Virus record (IMG/VR): IMGVR_UViG_3300010883_008427
Location: 1 to 21,645 of that record
Length of the DNA stretch: 21,645 nt
Source: a virus
Reading direction: 5' to 3' (one strand)
The position numbers and the translations under genes are program-made. Shown piece after piece: positions 14,787-21,645 of the stretch. A model generated the notes under the pieces. The model did no database searches, was not told where the DNA came from, and worked only from the letters and a program-made list of their open reading frames with translations. The stretch's first letter is position 1. The number at the start of each line of letters is the position of its first letter.

Positions 14787-15098
14787 GTGAATAAATGTCA
14801 TTTCGTAGGTAAGCTAACTTCAGAACCAGAAGTTGAAAAAGAAGGCGGAACTCCGGTTATACGGTTTGAACTAGAAGTAGAGGAGTTTAGAAAAGATAAA
14901 GGCGGAGATAAAAAAAGATCTGTTGTCTATCTAGATTTTGAAGCTTGGGACAGTGCAGCAACCGCTATAGAAAGATACGCTCAACAAGATTCCATTATGG
15001 TCGTCGAGGCTATAGCTCGGGTTGATAACGATGTGACCGACGATGATGATTGTCCATACGTTTATTTCAGGGTAACGAGCTTTAAGATAATAACATAA
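14787..15098 (+). CDS. ssb: single-stranded DNA-binding protein, short, no acidic tail
   Basis: Covers single-stranded DNA at the fork. The 103 residues form one OB fold with the SSB signature: NKCHFVGKLTSEPEV, VIRFELEVEEF, RSVVYLDFEAWDSAATAIERYAQQDSIMVVEAIARV and PYVYFRVTSFKII. The conserved W and the G-K-L-T-x-E/D-P start are present. The usual SSB tail of about 60 flexible residues ending in D-D-I-P-F is absent, so it may not recruit host repair proteins as bacterial SSB does. The start is GTG 14787; an ATG at 14785 runs into a stop at once. AAGGA about eight bases upstream supports the GTG. It directly follows the second polymerase half (16-base gap), in keeping with a replisome operon. 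Confidence 0.88.
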   Translation: MNKCHFVGKLTSEPEVEKEGGTPVIRFELEVEEFRKDKGGDKKRSVVYLDFEAWDSAATAIERYAQQDSIMVVEAIARVDNDVTDDDDCPYVYFRVTSFKIIT

Positions 15099-15099
15099 T

Positions 15100-16749
15100 A
15101 TGAGAAAAAAAAGAATACTATTTGTATCTGAGGCATCTTGGAAAAACACAGGATACTCTGTTTATACGAAAGAGGTACTCACAAGACTGAACCAAGTGGA
15201 CAACTTAGAGGTTGCTGAATTAGCTTGCTATGCACCGCCGGAAGCGTCTGAGATCCAATCTTCACCTTGGAAGGTTTTCCCGAATAGACCCGCTACGGAT
15301 TCTCCTGATTTTGATCGGTATAAAGGTCGCCCAACTTCAATTTTTGGGGAGTGGAGCTTTAATAGAGTATGTCTAGAGTTCTTGCCGGACGTAGTTATGG
15401 ATATTAGGGACTGGTGGATGATGGAGTTTGAGCAAAGATCCCCCTTCAGGGACTTATTCCATTGGGCTATAATGCCCACGGTGGACGCTACTCCGCAAAA
15501 CTCACAATGGATGAATACCTATAGGTCTGCTGACGCTGTTCTTGCTTACTCTGAATTTGGCAGAGATACTATGCTACAACAGTGTGACAATTTGAATTTT
15601 GTAGATATAGCTTCGCCAGCTGCTAGTGACCGCTTTTTTCCTATAGACGACAAGAAGGCTCACCGGGATTCAATGGGGATAAGTGAAGATTCCTTTATAA
15701 TTGGAACGGTTATGCGTAACCAGAGAAGGAAGCTTTATCCAGATTTATTTAAGTCCTTTAGAGACCTTTTAGATAAAACAAAAGACGGCAATCTGTTTTT
15801 ACTTTGCCACACTTATTATCCGGACATTGGTTGGGATATTCCTACTCTATTGAATCATTTTGGCTTAAATAACAGGGTCTTATTCTCTTATAGATGTAAG
15901 TCTTGTGGTCATATAGACGTTGACTTTTTTAAGGACTCCGTGAGCTTCTGCGATAAATGTAATACCTTTCAACGACAGTTGGTTGGTATAGACAATGCTA
16001 TTGATGAAACAGAACTTAATAAAATATATAATCTATTCGACATATATGTACAGTACGCAAATAGCGAAGGGTTTGGTATGCCTCAACTAGAGGCCGCTTA
16101 TGCCGGACTACCAGTGGTCGCAACGGACTATTCCGCTATGGAGTCGGTCATTAAAAACATAGATGGTTATCCGATTAAGCCCATAGAGATGACACTAGAA
16201 GCAGAAACAGGATGTTATAGGGCCGTGCCGGATAATGGTCGTTTTGTAGAGCTGATGGCGGAACTCATACAAGACAAAGAAATGCTGAGAAAGAAAGGCC
16301 TAGAAACTGCCGAGATAGCGAGAGAAAAATATAACTGGGATAATACCGCTAATGTCTGGCTCAAACATATTCAGTCAGTTCCATTAAAAGATATGAGTGA
16401 AACTTGGCTTTCCCCCGTTAATATACTAGAGCCCGCCACTAGTATACCGCCAGAAAAAGAAGACCTGATAGACAAAATCGACTTTCTATTTACTCACATT
16501 TTACATAAGCCACAATGGATAGGAAGTTATTTATGGTCTAAGGTATTAAAAGACTGCACCTATAATTACAGGCTTCATAATTCCGATCAGGATTTCTATT
16601 TTAACGAATCGCATATTCAGGGCATGGATAGATATGAGTCCTTTAACATAGATAAGGCCGTAGAAGAACTGTCTAGATTTAGACATCAAATGAATGACTG
16701 GGAAAAGATGAGACTCCAGTGTATTCAATCAGGAGAGATAACAGAATGA
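15100..16749 (+). CDS. GT4-type glycosyltransferase with embedded zinc ribbon
   Basis: Retaining glycosyltransferase of the GT-B, GT4-like group (549 residues). The N-terminal domain begins RILFVSEASWKNTGYSVYTKEV. The C-terminal domain contains GTVMRNQRRKLYPDL and the E-x7-E donor motif ANSEGFGMPQLEAAYAGLPVV (E323, E331). An unusual insertion between them is a four-cysteine ribbon: YRCKSCGH (C266, C269) and FCDKCN (C284, C287), inside the second domain just before LVGIDNAID. After residue 430 a tail of about 110 residues (from KDMSETWLSPVNI to the end) matches nothing I know. No signal peptide or membrane span is seen. It starts two bases after the SSB gene and overlaps the next by 4 bases. 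Donor and acceptor are unknown. Confidence 0.85.
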   Translation: MRKKRILFVSEASWKNTGYSVYTKEVLTRLNQVDNLEVAELACYAPPEASEIQSSPWKVFPNRPATDSPDFDRYKGRPTSIFGEWSFNRVCLEFLPDVVMDIRDWWMMEFEQRSPFRDLFHWAIMPTVDATPQNSQWMNTYRSADAVLAYSEFGRDTMLQQCDNLNFVDIASPAASDRFFPIDDKKAHRDSMGISEDSFIIGTVMRNQRRKLYPDLFKSFRDLLDKTKDGNLFLLCHTYYPDIGWDIPTLLNHFGLNNRVLFSYRCKSCGHIDVDFFKDSVSFCDKCNTFQRQLVGIDNAIDETELNKIYNLFDIYVQYANSEGFGMPQLEAAYAGLPVVATDYSAMESVIKNIDGYPIKPIEMTLEAETGCYRAVPDNGRFVELMAELIQDKEMLRKKGLETAEIAREKYNWDNTANVWLKHIQSVPLKDMSETWLSPVNILEPATSIPPEKEDLIDKIDFLFTHILHKPQWIGSYLWSKVLKDCTYNYRLHNSDQDFYFNESHIQGMDRYESFNIDKAVEELSRFRHQMNDWEKMRLQCIQSGEITE

Positions 16750-17624
16750 TATCTTTTATAATTCAAGGTCCAACAAACCACAAAATGGGTTTTCCTACCT
16801 TCAGTAATGGTGAATGGCAAGATCATTACTTCACCACTCAGGAATGTATAGATTCTCTGAAGAAATGGTACCCAGACTCAGAGATTATCGTTTCCTGCAC
16901 GACTGGCGACGCTGATGATCTGGTGGATGTTGATCAACTATTTTATATTACTGACGACATGCTGGAATTTCCGGATAATGTTAACAGACAAATATTGTCA
17001 AGTCAGGTTGTAAAGCATGCAAGCCATGATATAGTATGTAAAATACGAAGTGATATGATTGCTGGTACCGGGTGGCTTATAACATACGTAACCAACGAGC
17101 TACTGGGAAAAAGACCATACGCCAGAATCGAAACTCATAAGATGTTTGAAAGATTCGTATTTACGTCTAACTGGAGTAGTGAATCCGGATTCCTTTATCA
17201 CCCGTCTGACTGGTTATTTTTAGGCTTAAAGACAGACATTGAAAGTATCTTCGATATACCGCAAAGACTACATACCGACTGGCCCATTGGTCCCGAGCAA
17301 TATATAACCGTTAGATGTATGGAGAACCACGGACTCCAAAAATACATAGATTACAACTGGATTGAAAATCACGGAAATAGAGATAGCCATATAGGCAAGA
17401 TGGTTCCGCCAGAAGACCACTATAGTGCCGATTGGTGGCGTGTGTTTTTTAATAATTTTTGCGTCTTGGATAACGGATGGACTACAAACGATCTTCAAAC
17501 CGCACCAGAGACGGAGGGGCAAAGTGGGCTAATGTCTCAAAAATATCTAGAAAGAGTCGGCCCCTACAGAACACTAGTCAATCACAGGCAGTGGCTCGCT
17601 GGACATAAAAAGGTAACTTCATGA
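16746..17624 (+). CDS. WavE-like lipopolysaccharide synthesis protein
   Basis: Putative sugar transferase of the WavE type, named from a Vibrio lipopolysaccharide-core gene. The opening MISFIIQGPTNHKMG is the family's first strand; then TTQECIDSLKKWYPDSEIIVS, FPDNVNRQILSSQVVKHA and HDIVCKIRSDMI (the aspartate block equivalent to a DxD) follow in the usual order. Later parts include SSESGFLYHPSDWLFLGLKTDIE and a PEQYITVRCMENH helix. I use ATG 16746 (ATGA overlap with the previous stop), giving 292 residues. A start at 16719 would add nine residues inside the previous gene and is less likely. GGAGAG precedes the ATG. It sits between two GT4 genes with 4-base overlaps on both sides, so it is probably part of one glycan-building set. 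Confidence 0.78.
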   Translation: MISFIIQGPTNHKMGFPTFSNGEWQDHYFTTQECIDSLKKWYPDSEIIVSCTTGDADDLVDVDQLFYITDDMLEFPDNVNRQILSSQVVKHASHDIVCKIRSDMIAGTGWLITYVTNELLGKRPYARIETHKMFERFVFTSNWSSESGFLYHPSDWLFLGLKTDIESIFDIPQRLHTDWPIGPEQYITVRCMENHGLQKYIDYNWIENHGNRDSHIGKMVPPEDHYSADWWRVFFNNFCVLDNGWTTNDLQTAPETEGQSGLMSQKYLERVGPYRTLVNHRQWLAGHKKVTS

Positions 17625-18715
17625 AAGTACTATATATAGGTAACTATAGAGACGGCACAGGGTGGTCTAACGCTGGTATCAATAACATATTGGCTATGGA
17701 TGCTGCCGGTATAGACGTGGTGCCTAGAGCTATCAGTTTTGAGACTCAGGATAAAAACTATTCAGATAAAGTCAAGTCATTAGAAATTAAACATAGGTCA
17801 CGCAGTAGTAATCTTGACTGCGATGTTGTTGTGCAGCACACGCTACCTCATCTGTATTGTTACGATTCAAATTATAAAAACATAGGATTTTTAGCAGTTG
17901 AGTCTTATGACTTCATTAGCACTAATTGGCAAAAATCGATAAACCTAATGGACGAACTATGGGTTCCGAATCCGCAGTCAAAAGAGTCCGCGATTAGAAG
18001 TGGCGTGAATGTTCCCATCAAGGTTGTTCCTCACTCTTTAGACATGGATGCATATAAAAACACAGAAGGACAAAAGGTGCAGGAGCTTCAGAATACTTTT
18101 ACTTTTGGTTTTGTTGGGGAATTTGTAGAGAGAAAAAATCTGAAAGCCTTAATCAAAGCGTTTCACATGGAGTTTGACCCCAAGGAGCCGGTGACACTTC
18201 TGATAAAGACATCTAAAGTAGAAATGCCAGAACTAGAGGCTTACTGTAGCACCATAAAGCGTGGGCTTAAGATGAGGAGTCAGTATAGTACTGAGGTAGT
18301 AATTTCTGGCATCATGGATAAACAAGATTACATATCTATATTGAGCCAAGTAAACTGTTTTGCAATGCCTAGCCGTGGAGAGGCGTTTTGTATTCCTGCA
18401 CTAGAAGCTATGGCGTTAGGTATACCTTCTATATACACAGACGGTATAGGTATGGATTACTGCATAGGGACGCCTGTAGAATCTAGATTAGAGCCGTGCT
18501 TCGGAACCGTAGACACGCTTCCTGATTTAGACACATCCGATACGATGTGGAGAGAAATAAATGTCATGAAATTACGCGAAGCAATGCGTGATATGTATAA
18601 CAACTTTAAGTCGGGAGACATCCAAGAGATTGGAACGTCTTGCCTATCGAGATCAAAAGACTACAACCATAAGACCGTAGGGGAAAAAATTAAGGAGATA
18701 TTGAATGACGGCTAA
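17621..18715 (+). CDS. GT4-family glycosyltransferase
   Basis: A 364-residue GT-B fold sugar transferase. The N-terminal domain starts KVLYIGNYRDGTGWSNAGI and has VVQHTLPHLY and GFLAVESYD. The second domain has FTFGFVGEFVERKNLKALI, the standard GT4 linker entry, and the donor motif SRGEAFCIPALEAMALGIPSI with E254 and E262 in the E-x7-E spacing. The C-terminus is short and closes over the N-domain, as in the family. AAAGG lies before the ATG. It overlaps the WavE-like gene by 4 bases and the next transferase by 11. No transmembrane segment is seen, so it should act in the cytoplasm on nucleotide-sugar donors. Acceptor could be DNA, protein or lipid-linked sugar. Confidence 0.88.
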   Translation: MKVLYIGNYRDGTGWSNAGINNILAMDAAGIDVVPRAISFETQDKNYSDKVKSLEIKHRSRSSNLDCDVVVQHTLPHLYCYDSNYKNIGFLAVESYDFISTNWQKSINLMDELWVPNPQSKESAIRSGVNVPIKVVPHSLDMDAYKNTEGQKVQELQNTFTFGFVGEFVERKNLKALIKAFHMEFDPKEPVTLLIKTSKVEMPELEAYCSTIKRGLKMRSQYSTEVVISGIMDKQDYISILSQVNCFAMPSRGEAFCIPALEAMALGIPSIYTDGIGMDYCIGTPVESRLEPCFGTVDTLPDLDTSDTMWREINVMKLREAMRDMYNNFKSGDIQEIGTSCLSRSKDYNHKTVGEKIKEILNDG

Positions 18716-19748
18716 CGCATCTAAAAGATCAATCAGATCCTTAATGAGAAAAGTAAACGATAAAGATAAGTTAAATATCTTGACGTTTGCCACTCACGAG
18801 AGATATGAGCACAACCTCTGTAGAACGGGGCATAATTTTTACTCACTTAGAATCGGCAAGGAATGGGATACTGACTATGCACCCGTTCCAAGCAACTACC
18901 ATATTATCGACTCCCTGCCAGAATTTGTGGATTTTGATTTAGTCCTTAGTCACACTAGTTGTTCTCGGCTTCAAATAGCACATGATATGCTATCCAGAAC
19001 GGTAGAGTCTCCCGTTAATAAAATAAGCGTTCCGATAATTAGACACTGTCACGTACTTCCTGATATAAGGTTTGACATTAATGCAGAAGTTTCTAATTTT
19101 AAATCTATATTGACAGACTGCAATTCCTTTATATCTGATTTCAATAGGGACGCATGGGGATGCAAAGAGGATGAAAGTGCAGAGGTTATAAAGCATGGTG
19201 TCGATACGGATTTCTGGAAACCAGACGATACCGTTGAACGAGATAATGTTTGTTTATCTGTGGTCAACGATTGGCCAAATAGAGATTGGTGCTGCGGATT
19301 TAACTTATGGAAGCAGACAGCACACGATCTACCCTTGAGGGTTTTTGGTAAAAGTCCCGGTCTTTCAAAAGCCGCTAAAGATACAGAAGAATTAAGACAA
19401 ATATATCAACAGTCGAGAATTTTTTATAATACATCACTCCATTCCCCCGTGCCAACAGTGATGCTAGAGGCTATGGCTTGCGGATGTGCCATCGTGTCAA
19501 CTAACACATGTATGATACCGGAAATCATTAAACATGGCCATAACGGGCTTATCTCAGATAATCCTAGTGAGCTAAGGTCATATTTAGAGATGTTACTTAA
19601 TAATCCGCATATGGCAAAAACACTCGGGCAAAACGCTAGAAAAACCATAGAAGATGAATACAACTTAAACAAGTTTACCACCGGCTGGAATAAGCTTTTT
19701 TATGATACGATTGAAAATTATACAGATGTAATAATAGAGGGACAATAA
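18705..19748 (+). CDS. GT4-like glycosyltransferase lacking first donor glutamate
   Basis: A 347-residue GT-B type transferase. The N-terminus is basic (KRSIRSLMRKV), then KLNILTFATHERYEHNLC starts the first domain. VPIIRHCHVLPDIRFD and DCNSFISDFN follow. AEVIKHGVDTDFWKP is the linker region. The donor block reads NTSLHSPVPTVMLEAMACGCAIV: the second glutamate of E-x7-E is present but the first is a serine. GHNGLISDNPSELRSYLEMLL and ARKTIEDEYNLNKFTTGW are ordinary GT4 tail blocks. Variants of this kind are known in other glycan clusters, so activity is still possible. AAGGAGA at 18692-18698 is the ribosome site. It overlaps the previous gene by 11 bases and the next by one base (TAATG). Confidence 0.85.
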   Translation: MTANASKRSIRSLMRKVNDKDKLNILTFATHERYEHNLCRTGHNFYSLRIGKEWDTDYAPVPSNYHIIDSLPEFVDFDLVLSHTSCSRLQIAHDMLSRTVESPVNKISVPIIRHCHVLPDIRFDINAEVSNFKSILTDCNSFISDFNRDAWGCKEDESAEVIKHGVDTDFWKPDDTVERDNVCLSVVNDWPNRDWCCGFNLWKQTAHDLPLRVFGKSPGLSKAAKDTEELRQIYQQSRIFYNTSLHSPVPTVMLEAMACGCAIVSTNTCMIPEIIKHGHNGLISDNPSELRSYLEMLLNNPHMAKTLGQNARKTIEDEYNLNKFTTGWNKLFYDTIENYTDVIIEGQ

Positions 19749-20170
19749 TGAGAGTACATTTAGGGTACGTCGAGATAGACGATCAGAACTATAGACAGTT
19801 TCAAAATATTGCGTTATTTTCTAGAGAGATACTGGACACGGAAGCGAATGAAATCGTGTGTGATGGTTTCTTAGGAGGGTTTAACGCCACAGAATTACAG
19901 CAGGTTCTAGGCATTATCTGCAAAAAGATTAGACTGAACGGAGAGTTAGTGATAAAAGATATAGACATCGATCTCGTGGCGAAGAATCTAAATAGACAAG
20001 AGATGTCAGTAGCGGATATGAACAGCCATGTATTCAAATCAAGATCCTTAAAATCCTTTCTGACGCTAGAAGATGTTGAGCGGATTATCCCCGATGATTT
20101 TCAGGTCAGTAGTAAAGGGTTTGATGAGAATATGTGTGAATTTATTATCAAGGCAAGGAGATTCAAATGA
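19748..20170 (+). CDS. truncated methyltransferase-like protein
   Basis: A 140-residue protein. The segment NEIVCDGFLGGFNATELQQVLGIICKKIRLNGELVIKDID has the pattern of the late half of a class I methyltransferase: strand 4 with a post-strand helix, then the turn L-N-G-E-L and strand 5. The glycine-rich SAM motif I is absent, and the first 30 residues (VHLGYVEIDDQNYRQF) are too short to supply it. The end RIIPDDFQVSSKGFDENMCEFIIKARR matches strands 6-7. It may be a non-catalytic partner of another enzyme or a decayed gene, but the frame is intact. Good coupling (TAATG) to the preceding transferase and AAGGAG before the next gene suggest it is expressed. Confidence 0.55.
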   Translation: MRVHLGYVEIDDQNYRQFQNIALFSREILDTEANEIVCDGFLGGFNATELQQVLGIICKKIRLNGELVIKDIDIDLVAKNLNRQEMSVADMNSHVFKSRSLKSFLTLEDVERIIPDDFQVSSKGFDENMCEFIIKARRFK

Positions 20171-20964
20171 GCCAAGTCAAAACAGAATGTAGTAACTGCG
20201 TATTCGCACTAATGAGTAAAGACCACCAAAGCGGATGTTCTCTTAATAGGGATGAAGTATTTAAGATCACAGACACCACGGAAGACAATTTCTATATATT
20301 GGATAGATTCTGCAATACATATAGGCCAGAAGAATGGATTCAGAATCTAGATCTAGAAGAGCAAATGGATATAGAGACGGCTGCACTTAATGAGGTTCGT
20401 CCTCGAATGGGGGTTTTTATACGACTAGACACCGCCGTTCCGAACGCTATAGAAAGACTCGACGAGACGATGGAGAGTCTGACTAAAATTAATGGAGACG
20501 TACCTTATGTGGCCGTTATTACAGATAAGGTTGAATACAACGAGGAAATATGGGGAATTTTTATCAAATATCTCGGAGAGGATAGCGATACACTATACCA
20601 TATTGTGCAATTAGAACGAGAGATTGTTGATTTTTCAAGAGTCATAGACGAAGCCTTCACACATGCACAGAACGGCTGGATTTATGTTACAACCTCTGGA
20701 GAGACCGTGCATAAAGACACCTTGGATATTTTACACAAACGTCTCAATATAGAGCTTGCACAGTTGATGATGGTGGAACCTTATGACGGATTTAATGGAC
20801 TAATGTTTCCCGCGTTTGTCTTTAAGTTTCTAAACGGGAACAAAACAAAGATGTTTCAAAATGAGGAAACCTCTTCACTATCCTTCATAGATAAGTTGAG
20901 GGAAGCAGATAAAAGAACCGATAAGAAGTCAATACTTACATGGGAGGAATTTTATGCTTCCTAA
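20167..20964 (+). CDS. Cys-cluster protein with possible degenerate GT-A domain
   Basis: A 265-residue protein I cannot name. The first 55 residues hold four cysteines: ECSNCVF (C8, C11), SGCSLNR (C24) and DRFCNTYRPEEW (C49), a plausible zinc or Fe-S site. From residue 80 the pattern resembles the start of a GT-A transferase: MGVFIRLDTAVPNAIERLDETMESL (strand then helix), DVPYVAVITDKVEYNEE (strand) and NGWIYVTTSGETVHKDTLD in the place of the DxD strand, but no DxD is present. AAGGAG at 20155-20160 is a good ribosome site. It overlaps the methyltransferase-like gene by 4 bases and the GT2 gene by 11. The location suggests a partner or scaffold for the adjacent GT2 enzyme, which is inference. 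Confidence 0.55.
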   Translation: MSQVKTECSNCVFALMSKDHQSGCSLNRDEVFKITDTTEDNFYILDRFCNTYRPEEWIQNLDLEEQMDIETAALNEVRPRMGVFIRLDTAVPNAIERLDETMESLTKINGDVPYVAVITDKVEYNEEIWGIFIKYLGEDSDTLYHIVQLEREIVDFSRVIDEAFTHAQNGWIYVTTSGETVHKDTLDILHKRLNIELAQLMMVEPYDGFNGLMFPAFVFKFLNGNKTKMFQNEETSSLSFIDKLREADKRTDKKSILTWEEFYAS

Positions 20965-21645
20965 AGTAGCAATTATATGTGCTAACTATAACTATAGTAA
21001 TTACGTCATTGAAGCTATAAAGAGTATAGAGGAACAGACATACAAAGGAGAGATCCGTATCTATGTTGTAGACGATGGGTCAACAGATGACTCTTGGTCC
21101 AAGCTAACAGGACATAATGATGGTACCGATAGACATCAGTTTCAAAGAATAGAAAACTCTGGGGCTAGTGTGGCTAGAAATACAGCCATAGCAGCAGCTT
21201 GGGATTGGGCAGATGTTTTTGGGATACTTGACTCTGACGATTCTTATTATCCGGAAAAAGTCGAGAAGCTCGTGAACAAGCTTGTCGTACACGAAGAAGT
21301 CGGAGCAGCATACGCAGACTATAAAAATGTGTTTCCCGACCATCAGAAAAGAGAGTTCAAGTACTCGTACAGTTTTCATGGATTAAAAAATAGATGTATG
21401 GTTCATAGTAACTCCCTAATCAAAAAGCAATATCTAGACGAAGTAAAACTACCTAACGGAGAGTTCTTTGATAGTAGACTACATGGCCCCGCAAGCCAAG
21501 GGTTCATAGGATGTACGGAAGATTATGACTTGTGGCTTAGGTTATCAAAAGTGTGTGTAATCACACACGTTCCTGAGTGTCTAGGTATAGCGAACCAACA
21601 TGGAAATAATCAATCCATGAAAATGACGACAGAAATATTCAATGA
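20954..21645 (+). CDS. GT2-family glycosyltransferase, N-terminal part (3' end outside window)
   Basis: The frame from ATG 20954 is open to the last base (230 codons), so the gene continues beyond the window. It is a GT-A fold enzyme: VAIICANYNYSNYVIEAIKSI (first strand and helix), YVVDDGSTDDSW (D40, D41), ENSGASVARNTAIAAA, GILDSDDSYYPEKV with DxD at D93-D95 and CTEDYDLWLRLS with E189-D190, the catalytic base block. These are all motifs expected of an inverting GT2 transferase. GGAGGA at 20942-20947 lies six bases before the ATG. It overlaps the Cys-cluster gene by 11 bases. The ending NQHGNNQSMK is the usual start of the last GT2 helix. Donor and acceptor are unknown. Confidence 0.9.
   Translation, partial: MLPKVAIICANYNYSNYVIEAIKSIEEQTYKGEIRIYVVDDGSTDDSWSKLTGHNDGTDRHQFQRIENSGASVARNTAIAAAWDWADVFGILDSDDSYYPEKVEKLVNKLVVHEEVGAAYADYKNVFPDHQKREFKYSYSFHGLKNRCMVHSNSLIKKQYLDEVKLPNGEFFDSRLHGPASQGFIGCTEDYDLWLRLSKVCVITHVPECLGIANQHGNNQSMKMTTEIFN

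Noticed and set aside
1-21645. Bacterial chromosome origin
   Set aside because: A one-strand, gap-free chain of replisome genes with dNMP kinase, HNH nuclease and small unknown genes is typical of large phages, and no ribosomal, tRNA or housekeeping metabolic gene is present.

Overview
The window is a fully packed stretch of what is most probably a large tailed double-stranded DNA phage (Caudoviricetes). Every supported gene is on the + strand. Neighbouring genes overlap by a few bases or are separated by at most about 16 bases. The content is a self-contained replisome mixed with sugar-transfer enzymes and homing-type nucleases. The sequence is moderately A+T-rich, uses AGA heavily for arginine and has canonical Shine-Dalgarno sites, so the host is a bacterium, but nothing identifies which one. 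No tRNA, rRNA, CRISPR array, structural gene, terminase or integrase is present. No stretch longer than 300 bases lacks a gene, and no convincing promoter or terminator is visible.

Layout. 1-666: C-terminal part of a RecA-type recombinase, cut by the window edge. 680-2159: a small single-span membrane protein and an M19 (renal dipeptidase-like) peptidase, an unusual phage cargo. 2156-3977: a free-standing HNH endonuclease whose end overlaps the start of an exostosin-like glycosyltransferase; that transferase has no ATG, GTG or TTG at its natural N-terminus. 3943-5194: a Vsr/PD-(D/E)XK-like nuclease, a possible UvsY-like mediator and a zinc-ribbon protein. 5179-10709: DnaB helicase, DnaG-type primase, dNMP kinase, Cas4/RecB-like Fe-S nuclease, a second PD-(D/E)XK-like protein and a SAM methyltransferase. 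10706-14770: a DnaE-type replicative polymerase broken into two genes, with a 75-residue unknown gene and a DEDDh proofreading exonuclease between the halves. 14787-15098: SSB. 15100-21645: a glycan block with three GT4-type transferases, a WavE-like protein, a truncated methyltransferase-like protein, a Cys-cluster protein and a GT2 enzyme running off the end.

How it works together (inference). The phage appears to bring its own helicase, primase, two-piece C-family polymerase, separate proofreader, SSB, recombinase and nucleotide kinase. The downstream transferases could glycosylate phage DNA or virion proteins, or alter host surface polysaccharide; the sequence does not decide between these. 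The most notable observation is the two-gene DnaE. The break falls at the predicted palm/fingers junction, leaves all three catalytic aspartates in the N-terminal piece, shows no intein, and encloses the proofreading exonuclease.
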